DNA from: an uncultured Sphingomonadaceae bacterium
GTDB taxonomy: Bacteria; Pseudomonadota; Alphaproteobacteria; Sphingomonadales; Sphingomonadaceae
DNA: 64,000 nt
NCBI GenBank assembly: GCA_947493215.1
Contig: CANLQE010000001.1
Span: forward strand, 1,178,001 to 1,242,000
Reading direction: 5' to 3'
Below, one piece after another: positions 1-8,113 of the stretch. Position 1 is the first letter of the stretch. Each line of letters starts with the position of its first letter. The notes beneath the pieces were generated by a model, which was given only the letters and a program-made list of their open reading frames with translations, ran no database searches and was not told the DNA's origin. Both the position numbers and the translations under genes were made by a program.

Positions 1-1
1 G

Positions 2-343
2 CTAAATGGAGATCAGCCGTATCGCATGGTGCTTCCGGCCGAGGGCGTTCCGACTGACGCTTTCTGGTCGCTCAGCATGTACGCGATCTCCCCTGACCAG
101 CGCTTGTTCTTTTATGAAAATGAGCTCAGTCGATTTGCCATAAATTCCCACAGCGACGGACTCATATTCCAACCCGATGGATCAATCACCCTCGCTTTTC
201 AACGCGAACGGCCAAGCGATCCCTCACTCGTTTGGATGCCGACACCCGTGGGAGCGTTTAAATGCGTCTTCCGCACCTACCTGCCCGATCGAGCAATCCG
301 CGAAGGTCGCTGGACACCTCCACCCATCCTCCCAAACGGGTGA
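2..343 (+). CDS. DUF1214 (DUF1254/DUF1214-type) protein, C-terminal part
   Basis: The reading frame is already open at base 2 (it reads LNGDQPYRM before the first ATG at 26), so this is the 3' end of a gene starting before the window. The visible residues carry the DUF1214 signature: FWSLSMYA, a central NRYAI-like segment (SRFAINS), a DGSITLAFQ strand, WMPTP, then a terminal lane ending in WTPPPILPNG. Proteins of this family are usually periplasmic or lipoprotein beta-sandwich proteins of unknown biochemical role. The stop at 341-343 lies only 7 bases before the left copy of the 52-bp direct repeat that bounds the following sigma-54 block, so the insertion appears to have landed directly behind this gene. 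Confidence 0.8.
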   Translation, partial: LNGDQPYRMVLPAEGVPTDAFWSLSMYAISPDQRLFFYENELSRFAINSHSDGLIFQPDGSITLAFQRERPSDPSLVWMPTPVGAFKCVFRTYLPDRAIREGRWTPPPILPNG

Positions 344-350
344 AATTTAT

Positions 351-402
351 TCCGAAATCGCACTCCAGTCTCAAATCGGCAAAAAAGTGTTTTCAAAGCG
401 AA
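351..402 (+). repeat. Left copy of 52-bp direct repeat
   Basis: This 52-base stretch matches 8062-8113 in the same orientation at 44 of 52 positions by hand alignment. The best part is a run of 21 identical bases containing CGGCAAAAAAGTGTTTTCAA. The two copies enclose the whole sigma-54 activator block. They could be boundary repeats of an insertion or two members of a dispersed repeat family; the window alone does not decide this. Confidence 0.7.
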
Positions 403-423
403 TGTCCACTTTTTCGCCTCAAG
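401..423. repeat. Degenerate half of the GTCCGCTTT hairpin element
   Basis: The string AATGTCCACTTTTTCGCC follows the left direct repeat. It matches the reverse complement of the better-preserved hairpin that follows the right direct repeat (8114-8142) with few mismatches. The second arm of the hairpin is not preserved here, so it counts as a decayed or partial copy. Confidence 0.45.
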
Positions 424-499
424 TTAAAGAAACGTCCTAGTGGCGAACTCTCTCGGGAATTTCGTTCCTGTTCTTATTGTCTCCAATGTTCTCAATGGC

Positions 500-2323
500 C
501 TAGGTTACTTTGATTGCATCCGGCGGCAACCGTTGCGCCTTGTGGCTGAGGAAAAACGCGTTTTTCTTTTGATCCAGGCCAACTACATCACCAATCCAAC
601 GGCCCTTGGACCGTCCTTTTCTGATGGTATAGGCTCGCCATTCAGCATCCGTGGGCCGCCTTTTGAACTCCCTGCGAAACCAGATGTAAGTGGATGCAAA
701 ATTGTCGGCGTTTCCAATTCCCGGATTAGGCATTTGTCCGGCCATTACCTGAGTGGCCAATATTGTCGCGGTTTTCGGTAACTGATTCCATGGCCGTCGC
801 TGCAATTTAATGTGGCGGATCAGCTGACCACGCGGCACATTTGGGTTTTTTGAATATGTGCCACCCAATCGCCGGAATGCACTCGAATGCATATGGGCTT
901 TGGCAGCGCGCCAGTTGCGCAAAACAGGTTGTAGCGTGGTGGAAAAAGCCCTGAGAAACTTGGTGAAGGTGGAGTAATGCCTGTGATAACTAATCGCATA
1001 CCGATTAACGACACATTGGATCACCGCGCGGTCCTCTGCAGTGTTACGGCCACCGGCTTCTCCCACAATCAGCCTTGCTGTCCACAGGCGATCATCCGGC
1101 GTGAAGCGATAGTTGCGAACAACGCGTCCACCCTGAAACAGAGGAATCGATCCCAATCCATGATTGGGCATGGGAATAGCTGGCGAATTGCGGGGTGTCG
1201 GCAATGGTATAGGCGCAGGCTTACTACGGCTGGTATTCAATCGCGCTAGCAAGGGTTTGACGATAGTATCCCTGATGTTCAGCCACTCATTCGCCAGAGT
1301 ATGGAAACCAGGCTCACCTTTGCGAAGCGCATCCCCCTTGCGGTCTGGATGACGACGAAAAAATATCATATTTGTAAGGCCTTTCTCTCGCCGATCTCCT
1401 GTCCGGATGGCATAGGTCAGCAACCATATCCGGTCATTGGATGCAATGGCAGAGGCGCCCTTCTTTATGAACTTCCAGGGATCATAGCGATTGAAGATAT
1501 TGGATGGCTTTTGATGACGCGGAGTAGCTAATTCGGTGGCACTGTTGGGCACAAATTCCCAGTGCCACGGTTCGTTTGGTAAAGGATGAAACCCAAATCT
1601 CTTTCCATTGCAAACAAGCCAACGAAAGGCAGCCGTTCGTCTTTGTGCTCTCGCATATTGGCGAGATGTGCCTCCACCCAGTTGGATATCGATTGCACGA
1701 CCGGTATGATGTTTACTGCGCCCAGGCGGCGCAACCCATTTTCTCGCACGCGCCACCGCTGTTCGTAGTGAATTGGCACTACAATTTGGCTCCACATTCA
1801 GTTGGCGTAACGCTTCGTGAAATGCATTGGACCAACTATCACTTCTCATTCTTTCCAAAGGAATTTTAGACACCCTGCTGCTTGCTCGACGCATGGCGTT
1901 ATCGAAACCATCAGGTGGATTGGGTTTGCAACCTAGCCTGCCAAATTCTCCCCGTAACCTATCATGCCATAGTCCTGCCTGCTTACTATATGTCCGAAAT
2001 CCGGAGATCAGCTTTAGATGTTGGCTGGGGATTTCTGCTGACTCCTCACGAGCTACCTGAATCAAGCGTACATAAGCAGCCAATGCATCCGTCCGCATTT
2101 TTTCTGGGCGACGAACGAACTTAAATTGCACGGGCACGTCGGTGAGCTCTCCTGCGGGAGGATATTCCTGTGGTGGGCGAATCTGAACAGCCTCGCATTG
2201 GCCACATATCACCCGATCTCTCTTAACCACACACCGCACCGGTGCTGATTCAGATTCCATATCCGGCATGGTGAGAAGGCCTGTTTCATCCATGCCTTCG
2301 TCTCTCAATTGATGTTCAAACAT
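500..2323 (-). CDS. M15 (VanY-type) peptidase fused to a SleB/transglycosylase-like domain
   Basis: 607-residue protein. Residues about 100-260 hold a complete zinc D,D-carboxypeptidase/M15 signature: SGFRTYSKQ (107-115), SKHHTGRAID (203-212, the HxxGxAxD metal motif) and EPWHWEF (251-257, the ExWH motif). A Pro-rich linker (about 365-392) leads to a second domain beginning near WTARLIVGEAGG (414-425) with VVNRYAI, which resembles the EAG...NR core of SleB-type cell-wall hydrolases. There is no signal peptide. The N-terminus is acidic with a few Cys. The start has a strong SD (GGAGG, 8 bases upstream). It is the last gene of the sigma-54 operon, 24 bases after the 516-residue gene. The M15 function is well supported; the second activity is inferred from weak similarity. 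Confidence 0.8.
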   Translation of the reverse strand: MFEHQLRDEGMDETGLLTMPDMESESAPVRCVVKRDRVICGQCEAVQIRPPQEYPPAGELTDVPVQFKFVRRPEKMRTDALAAYVRLIQVAREESAEIPSQHLKLISGFRTYSKQAGLWHDRLRGEFGRLGCKPNPPDGFDNAMRRASSRVSKIPLERMRSDSWSNAFHEALRQLNVEPNCSANSLRTAVARARKWVAPPGRSKHHTGRAIDIQLGGGTSRQYARAQRRTAAFRWLVCNGKRFGFHPLPNEPWHWEFVPNSATELATPRHQKPSNIFNRYDPWKFIKKGASAIASNDRIWLLTYAIRTGDRREKGLTNMIFFRRHPDRKGDALRKGEPGFHTLANEWLNIRDTIVKPLLARLNTSRSKPAPIPLPTPRNSPAIPMPNHGLGSIPLFQGGRVVRNYRFTPDDRLWTARLIVGEAGGRNTAEDRAVIQCVVNRYAISYHRHYSTFTKFLRAFSTTLQPVLRNWRAAKAHMHSSAFRRLGGTYSKNPNVPRGQLIRHIKLQRRPWNQLPKTATILATQVMAGQMPNPGIGNADNFASTYIWFRREFKRRPTDAEWRAYTIRKGRSKGRWIGDVVGLDQKKNAFFLSHKAQRLPPDAIKVT

Positions 2324-2347
2324 GATTTCAACCTCCAGATCTCGGGT

Positions 2348-3898
2348 CTATTCGGCAGGAATGCTGTGAGAGGGCTCCCAATATCGTGGCCAAGGCGCAT
2401 CCACTGGTGGCTTTTGGTTTCTGGCCAGAAATGCAGCCGGTGGCTTCATAAGATGCTCACGATCGGCTTTTTCCAGATCAACACCGCATACGATCTTGTA
2501 AGCGTCGACATAGGTTTGCATGGAGGTTCGCATTAATTGTAGAAACACCTCAACGAGTGCCACATTATCGCTCGCACCCATTTTGTCGAACGCCCTCGCG
2601 ATCACTAAGATAAGTTCGCTTTGCTCGGCTAGAATACGATAATTATCCGCCATTGTGCGTCGCCAGCCGTGGATTTCAGCGATTGCGTCGGCATTGAACA
2701 CATATCGGGCCACCCCATCCCGCAGACCAGGACGACCTTGCAACACTTGGTCCCAATCCCCTGCAGTTTCGCTATTTCCAATATCACCGCCCAGAACCTG
2801 CTTTAGATATTCGAATTGAGCCCGCAACTCGGGCGGACGAATGTCGCGCATATTCTGGTTTCCCTCGCGCAACACCAGAGCCAGAGACCGAAAGGCCGAG
2901 CTAGCCGCCAGATTATTGGGCAGCATCTCAAGATTGCGCTCTTCCTGATAATAGCGCATCGCTGCATGAAGCAACCCGTTGAGCGCCGCCGGAAAACGGT
3001 GACGAGGATCCGGTGTAGAGAATTTTCTGCCGCGAGCGGCGATGAAAAGGGGATAGCCATAGAGCGAGTAGTACATCTGCTGCCGTTCCTGGACAGCGGC
3101 CAGATCCCCTCTTTGCCAACTGGTTGTGAAAGTCGCAAGCACGCGCGCCAAAGCACTATCGCTTCTCGCATTCAAGGAAGGCCATTTTCGGGTTATCTGC
3201 GCGTTTGCATTCTCGATGCGAAAGGCCGCTCGCTCAACCGCCCACGAAATCCCGGCTTCATCCAGCCAATAAACGTAAATGAGTGAGCTGCAACCAAATG
3301 CCTCTTCACTTGATTCGCTTTTCTTTGAAGCTGCTACTTGCAGCCGCAATTTTTCCCATGCCATTTCCCAAGTTGCCTCTGAAACATTTGAACGATCCGC
3401 ACGGTGGCGATCGCCAGCTGAAGCCACACCAAGATTGCTCGTTACGAATTGCGTTGTGAGAATTTTACTCGCATCGCGAATGGCAGTCGCGGGTTCCCCA
3501 GTGTCAAGGACGTGCTCGCAAAAAGCCTGCACTTCGGGAGAATTCTTGTAGGCCGCTCGTTTCAAACATTGGTTGATCGCGGCTGTAAAATTTTGGTCTT
3601 CACTATTGCGATTCTTTTCCTTCGCCTTTTCGTCTGCAACCTTGTTTACGTCCCTCACAAACCCGGCAACTATGGTCTGCGGGACAGAACCGCTGCCGCG
3701 TTTTTCGACAACCGGGCCATTCTGATCAATTGTCACCGCAGAGCACATTTTGTCCGCATGGTTATAAAATTTCAAAATCGGGCTAGGTTCTCCGCGTCGC
3801 GCAGCCAGTGGCAGCTTGGACTTTTCAACACTCCAGAAGCGACGGCGTTGTTCCACATAATCGCCAACAAACTTGCGTATCTTTTCTTCAGCCAACAT
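2348..3898 (-). CDS. Uncharacterised 516-residue protein of the sigma-54 operon
   Basis: I do not recognise a family. The protein is soluble-looking, without a signal peptide or membrane segment, mixed charged and helix-rich, with an N-terminal basic/amphipathic stretch (MLAEEKIRKFVGDYVEQRRR). Several Trp/Tyr-rich patches occur, for example SSLIYVYWLDEAG and GDWDQVLQGRPG. The ATG is supported by an AAAGGAAA ribosome-binding site. It sits 33 bases after the metallopeptidase gene and 24 bases before the M15 gene, all on the minus strand, so co-transcription is very likely. Its role, perhaps structural, adaptor or substrate, cannot be read from the sequence. Confidence 0.75.
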   Translation of the reverse strand: MLAEEKIRKFVGDYVEQRRRFWSVEKSKLPLAARRGEPSPILKFYNHADKMCSAVTIDQNGPVVEKRGSGSVPQTIVAGFVRDVNKVADEKAKEKNRNSEDQNFTAAINQCLKRAAYKNSPEVQAFCEHVLDTGEPATAIRDASKILTTQFVTSNLGVASAGDRHRADRSNVSEATWEMAWEKLRLQVAASKKSESSEEAFGCSSLIYVYWLDEAGISWAVERAAFRIENANAQITRKWPSLNARSDSALARVLATFTTSWQRGDLAAVQERQQMYYSLYGYPLFIAARGRKFSTPDPRHRFPAALNGLLHAAMRYYQEERNLEMLPNNLAASSAFRSLALVLREGNQNMRDIRPPELRAQFEYLKQVLGGDIGNSETAGDWDQVLQGRPGLRDGVARYVFNADAIAEIHGWRRTMADNYRILAEQSELILVIARAFDKMGASDNVALVEVFLQLMRTSMQTYVDAYKIVCGVDLEKADREHLMKPPAAFLARNQKPPVDAPWPRYWEPSHSIPAE

Positions 3899-3931
3899 GG
3901 CGTTTTCCTTTCGATAGTTACCAAATCAGAA

Positions 3932-5254
3932 TCATCCTGATTTGCTGGTTTGAAACTCAATCTCTGCGATACGGCGGAGCCAGGCACTCGCCTTCTGGCG
4001 ATGCATCCGAGGGGACAAACGTCCGTCAATTCTGGCAAAACCAAGCATCGCATAAGCAACGAGCGGGTTTTCTCGCGCCAAGGCTTCGGTATTGGGCAAA
4101 GGACCGTTTTCTGCCGCACGAACGGCCCGGGCAATCCGTTTGCGAATAGTTCGCGTGGCGTCCATCACTGATCGTTGCCCGAGTCCGGAAAAAGGTTCTC
4201 TTGCCAGCGCGCGCGCGACCATCGGCGCTACTGCAGCGATGGCTTTTGTTCTCTGGCCGGCCATCGTCCGTAAGCCGTCTCCATAGGTTTGCCAAAATCT
4301 TTGCTCCAGTCGTTTGAGCAGGGGATGCGGAGCCACTTCCCGCGCGAAAGCCAACGCAAAGGGAACGCGAACGGCGCCCGGCGGATGTGGGTCACCCTCT
4401 CGGATCCGGAATAAAAGCGGCGGAGGCAGGCTAAGTACGCGCTGCAGTCCGTCCACAGCCGGCGCGCCGCCACTAAAGCAGATGCCGAAGACATCCGCGA
4501 CTAGTTCGCTGGTCCATGATTGCCAAAGAGCCGCAATACGAGGACTGACCCCGCGCGCTTTGATTGTGGTCCCAATCAGCTGGGCCGACGGTTCCAACAT
4601 GTTCAAATCCGCAGCGAGCTGATGACCTATTTCGTGATGCGCACTCGAAAGACGAGTGGGATTAGACTCACGACTAATTCGCACCAATGATGCCGCGAGG
4701 ACAACCTGACCGGGCAAAGTCGTTCGTGCCCGATTGATGGCACCACCCCGGGTTTGACTATCGGGGTAACTGAACACTGGAGGTGATTGATATCCCGGAA
4801 CTTCGACCGCAGAGGCCTGCGCCAAAAGGATATCGCACCCCGCCATTTCCATTCCCACTTGAGCATCGGACCGCGAAGCTATCGCGTCGAACAGCATGTC
4901 ATATGTTGTAAACAGAGAATCGGCTCGCATTTGCAGCAAGGTAACGCGAAGATTTACAAGCCCGGGCTTGGTTGCCCTGCCCGATCCGGTCTTGAGGCTC
5001 TTTAAAAGATCCAAAACGTCGCGTTGCAAACGGCTGTTAGATTGGCGCAATCCCGACTCTATTGACTGCAACGTCACTGGACGTATTGCAGCAGCTGCGA
5101 CCGAAGGCAGTGACGATGATGGCAGGCGAAGCTGCTGCAAGCGCGCCAACAATTCCTGCAATCGATCGGCCGACCAGTCCAACCCCAATCCCGCCATATG
5201 GTTTGCAAGGCGACGAGGTACCCGATCCATCTGCAAGGATAACATCTGGTTCAT
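3932..5254 (-). CDS. Putative HEXXH zinc metallopeptidase
   Basis: 440 residues. HHEIGHQ (HEIGH at 207-211) is a classical HEXXH zinc site. A downstream ELVADVFG (Glu250, Asp254) fits the third ligand of gluzincin-type peptidases, and DPHPP (288-292) with a following Arg resembles the late conserved block of several such families. No signal peptide or membrane segment is visible. The first 130 residues are helical (Leu/Arg/Gln-rich) and may bind a partner. The ATG lies only 3 bases after the stop of the acidic protein gene and has no clear SD, which suggests translational coupling. It may process the acidic protein or a cell-envelope target; that is inference. Confidence 0.75.
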   Translation of the reverse strand: MNQMLSLQMDRVPRRLANHMAGLGLDWSADRLQELLARLQQLRLPSSSLPSVAAAAIRPVTLQSIESGLRQSNSRLQRDVLDLLKSLKTGSGRATKPGLVNLRVTLLQMRADSLFTTYDMLFDAIASRSDAQVGMEMAGCDILLAQASAVEVPGYQSPPVFSYPDSQTRGGAINRARTTLPGQVVLAASLVRISRESNPTRLSSAHHEIGHQLAADLNMLEPSAQLIGTTIKARGVSPRIAALWQSWTSELVADVFGICFSGGAPAVDGLQRVLSLPPPLLFRIREGDPHPPGAVRVPFALAFAREVAPHPLLKRLEQRFWQTYGDGLRTMAGQRTKAIAAVAPMVARALAREPFSGLGQRSVMDATRTIRKRIARAVRAAENGPLPNTEALARENPLVAYAMLGFARIDGRLSPRMHRQKASAWLRRIAEIEFQTSKSG

Positions 5255-5257
5255 CGG

Positions 5258-6145
5258 CTATTGTGGACCCATGGCTAGCAAAGCAGGGCGAACACCAACC
5301 GGGATATTTTGACTAACGGCTCTCGACAAAGCGTCTGTGGCAACTTCAAAGTAATCACCCTCGGACTCCCCGACCATTTCCATTTCACCGGAAACTTGAT
5401 CCAGAGTTCGTACGATATTCTTTGCCAGTTCAAATTGCGCCTGTGCATAAGGAACGGATTCCATTTCGCGGCCCATCAACTGGCCCAGAATTCCCTTGCC
5501 AAATTTCGACTGCAGGATTGCTGCCAGCGGATTCCCACCCTGGCCCAGAAAATTCCGAAAACCACGTCCGGCGGAAAAACCACGCGAGCGGCGCCGGCGG
5601 CGGCGGCGACCTCGTCCACCGCCACCGCCAAGAGCAGAACCAAGAGCCTTGCCTGCAATACCGCCCACAGCGGTGCCCAGTCCCGGAATGAAGCTACCGA
5701 GACCGGCTCCAACAAGCGGTGCAGCACGCTTCAAAAAGGGCCGCGCAAATTTGACTAGTTTTTTGGCGCCTTTGAAGATCTTTCCGAGGAACTCTTCGGC
5801 CTCCTGCGGGGTTTGCAATGCCATCAAATCACTGGCCAGCGACTCAAGTTCGGCCTCTGTTAGACCTTGAGCCGCATATACCCCAGTAGAATTTGCTTCA
5901 TATTCATAGGCTTCAAATTCATTCTCAGCATCATCCGCGAAATCGAACTCATATTCGTCTTCATCAAACGGCATTTCATAAGCACCGGCGCCCCATTCCG
6001 CTTCAGCTTCTCCGGAAAACTCGTTCTCGTTCTGCTCAAATTCATTGCCTAACTCATATTCGCTTTCATATTCCGACATTTCGTTTGCCGAAGATTCCAT
6101 GCTCTCAAGAATGACTTCGTTGAGGGCGTTTCCGCTATGACGCAT
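5258..6145 (-). CDS. Acidic / glycine-zipper / poly-arginine protein, first gene of sigma-54 operon
   Basis: 295 residues with a striking three-part build. Residues 1-85 are rich in Glu, Tyr, Phe and Asn in short repeats (SEYESEYE, EDEYEFDF). Residues 97-121 form an amphipathic helix ending EEFLG. Residues 146-177 are a glycine zipper (VGAGLGSFIPGLGTAVGG and onward) long enough to enter a membrane, followed at 178-189 by a run of seven Arg. The C-terminal third has FELAKNIVRTL. There is no signal peptide. An AAGGAGA site lies 8 bases before the ATG, and the start is about 34 bases after the predicted sigma-54 transcription start. From memory, proteins of similar build occur scattered in many bacteria without assigned function. 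A pore-forming or membrane-associated role is inference. Confidence 0.8.
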   Translation of the reverse strand: MRHSGNALNEVILESMESSANEMSEYESEYELGNEFEQNENEFSGEAEAEWGAGAYEMPFDEDEYEFDFADDAENEFEAYEYEANSTGVYAAQGLTEAELESLASDLMALQTPQEAEEFLGKIFKGAKKLVKFARPFLKRAAPLVGAGLGSFIPGLGTAVGGIAGKALGSALGGGGGRGRRRRRRRSRGFSAGRGFRNFLGQGGNPLAAILQSKFGKGILGQLMGREMESVPYAQAQFELAKNIVRTLDQVSGEMEMVGESEGDYFEVATDALSRAVSQNIPVGVRPALLAMGPQ

Positions 6146-6188
6146 TTACCGTCTCCTTGTTCAAATGAAGTGACTGTGCTTTCACTTG

Positions 6189-6204
6189 AGCAAGGTGCGT
6201 GCCA
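6189..6204 (-). promoter_or_regulatory. Sigma-54 (-24/-12) promoter
   Basis: Read on the minus strand the sequence is TGGCACGCACCTTGCT, an exact match to the consensus TGGCACRNNNNTTGCW with correct spacing between GG and GC. Transcription would start near 6178 and reach the acidic-protein ATG at 6145. The gene immediately upstream encodes a sigma-54 activator. Confidence 0.93.
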
Positions 6205-6302
6205 TTGTCGGGAAATTGTGAGCAATCTCTATAAACCTTTGATAATAAGGATATCTAAAATAACGGTAGCTGAAGTACAGAATTTGATAACGCTGCAGAA
6301 AC

Positions 6303-6317
6303 TTGCAATATTTGCAA
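6303..6317. promoter_or_regulatory. Candidate upstream activator site (dyad TTGCAA-N3-TTGCAA)
   Basis: TTGCAATATTTGCAA is a near-perfect 15-bp palindrome about 100 bp upstream of the -24 element, the usual distance for an enhancer bound by a Fis-type helix-turn-helix of a sigma-54 activator. It lies just downstream of the activator gene's stop codon. Binding is inferred from position and symmetry only. Confidence 0.5.
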
Positions 6318-6323
6318 AAGGCT

Positions 6324-7682
6324 TCAGTGCCTACCTTGTGTCGGGGCAGAGCCATTTAACCGATTATAGACTGTCCGCTCGGATATACCCAACCTCCTCG
6401 CCGCTCGTCTGATAATGCGTGTTTTGCTTTCCGTCGGGTGGTTACGGCCAAGCTGCTCTATTTTCATCTGAACGGCGTGTTTTCCGCATGCAGAAATTAT
6501 TTCATCCAGCGGCAAGTTTTTTGCCACTAGGTTTGAGATAACTCCTTTCGGAACAGCGCTTTTTGCATCAAGTTTCTTCCCGGCAATCAGGCCCCGCGGC
6601 AAGTCAGGTACCCGAACTAGCCGCGGATCAATCATAGATGCAGCGGTGATCCGGGCCACCATTTCAAGTTGCCGGACATTTCCTGGGAAAGACGCTTCTA
6701 TCAAAATATCTTCAACTTCGGTATCGAGGGTGACTGCTTTATTGTGTACCAAGTATTTTTCCATGAGAGCCTTGAACAGTACCGGGATATCTTCTCGCCG
6801 CTCTTCCAGAGGCGGCAGTTCAATACGCAATCCATCCAACCTGAAATATAGGTCATCTCGAAAACTCGTTTCAACATGATCATCTCTAAGCGTCCTGTTT
6901 GTCGCCGAAACGATCCGGCATTGCACGTCAAACTGTCGGTCCGATCCGACCGGCCGAAATTGCATTTCCTGCAATACACCAAGCATCGCTGCTTGCAGGT
7001 CGGATGGCAAGTCGCCGATCTCATCCAACACGAGCGTTCCCTTTCCAGCACTGGCGATTGCTCCCAGGCGATCTTTTTCGGCGCCCGTAAATGCTCCGCG
7101 AACATGCCCAAAGAATTCGCTGGAAAAAAGCTCTCCACTGGAAGCTCCGCAATCAAAAATCCTGAACGGATAATCTGCGCGCCCTAAATCTACTTGGTGT
7201 AAACAACGGGCTACAAACATCTTACCGGAGCCCGTCGGTCCGGTTATCAAGACAGGGGTGTCGGCAAGTGATGCTGCGCGAGCAACCCTCTTGCGGATTT
7301 CTTTGGCTGCCCTGGAGCGGCCTACAAGGCCCAGTTCATGATCCAGATGGTCGGCAATCCTGCTAATCTTGAGGAGGCGTTCGATACAAGCTGAAATAAT
7401 ATCTTTACAAGAGTCTTGATCATCAAAAACGACCTCGCTTGCACCGCAACTCATCAGCCGACGCACTGCAAACCCTCCGAAACGACTTGACGAAAGAATC
7501 ACAACTACAGAATTTCCGGAACAACTACCCAAGCCAGAAATGGATTTTATCTCGTTTTCGAGCCCTTCAGCATCTACACAATCGACAATCAGGGGTGACA
7601 CCAAACTGGCTAACCAGTTTGGTGGTGTCTTTCCTACATAGATTATGGATATGCGTTCGCTGTCGGATTCGCCGGCCATCAC
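6324..7682 (-). CDS. Sigma-54-dependent transcriptional activator (bEBP) with degenerate receiver
   Basis: 452 residues. The AAA+ domain has Walker A GPTGSGK (148-154), the sigma-54-contacting GAFTGA loop (196-201) and Walker B LVLDEIGD (217-224). The C-terminus carries a Fis-type helix-turn-helix (about 425-445, RAARRLGISERTVYNRL). The N-terminal 110 residues look like a decayed response-regulator receiver: the late half (VVILSSS, CGASEVVFDDQD) is visible, but I find no phosphoacceptor Asp in the usual acidic context. It may be controlled by protein contact or abundance rather than phosphorylation. The start is GTG-ATG tandem (7682/7679) behind GGGAGAG. It lies directly upstream of the operon it presumably controls. 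Confidence 0.92.
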   Translation of the reverse strand: MMAGESDSERISIIYVGKTPPNWLASLVSPLIVDCVDAEGLENEIKSISGLGSCSGNSVVVILSSSRFGGFAVRRLMSCGASEVVFDDQDSCKDIISACIERLLKISRIADHLDHELGLVGRSRAAKEIRKRVARAASLADTPVLITGPTGSGKMFVARCLHQVDLGRADYPFRIFDCGASSGELFSSEFFGHVRGAFTGAEKDRLGAIASAGKGTLVLDEIGDLPSDLQAAMLGVLQEMQFRPVGSDRQFDVQCRIVSATNRTLRDDHVETSFRDDLYFRLDGLRIELPPLEERREDIPVLFKALMEKYLVHNKAVTLDTEVEDILIEASFPGNVRQLEMVARITAASMIDPRLVRVPDLPRGLIAGKKLDAKSAVPKGVISNLVAKNLPLDEIISACGKHAVQMKIEQLGRNHPTESKTRIIRRAARRLGISERTVYNRLNGSAPTQGRH

Positions 7683-8061
7683 TCTCTCCCAAAGAGCAAG
7701 CCCCTTTTACGTTGATAGCATCAAACTTCGAGTCGGCAAAAACGGCTTTGGTAATCAAGCAATTCGTTGATACCGAGGGAGCTCTTCTTTACCGCAAAAT
7801 TTGCGATTTGGAATCAAGCCTCCTACCGTCTCTACCCCCAATTTTCGCGAATTTTGGTTTTTGAGCTGCGGAAAACTCGAGCTAAAGCTTCTCGTTTGAA
7901 ACACGGGTACGAAAATATCCATGCCTAACCACGCATAATATTATTTTATATCAATAAGTTAAAATCGATTTCACGTAGTGTTTTCCTCCACCTTTTCCGA
8001 GGGTTAGTAGCACTCAAATCAGTGGTTCAACTGTTGAGAATGATTTAATAGAGACTTCGGG
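7683..8061. other. AT-rich intergenic stretch, no gene seen
   Basis: Lies upstream of the activator gene and before the right direct repeat. It is notably AT-rich around 7930-7970. No open frame with a credible start or composition is visible on either strand. It presumably holds the activator's own promoter, but I cannot place one with confidence. Confidence 0.5.
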
Positions 8062-8113
8062 TCCAAAATCATGGTCCGGTCTCAAACCGGCAAAAAAGTG
8101 TTTTCAAAACGAA
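8062..8113 (+). repeat. Right copy of 52-bp direct repeat
   Basis: Matches 351-402 at 44 of 52 positions in direct orientation, with an identical 21-base run including CGGCAAAAAAGTGTTTTCAA. It closes the sigma-54 block on its right side and is immediately followed by a hairpin element, as is the left copy. Confidence 0.7.

Noticed and set aside
1141-1160. Possible second att site (GAATCGA string like the tRNA T-loop)
   Set aside because: Only about 8 bases agree with the tRNA-Glu end, as expected by chance, and it lies inside a gene.
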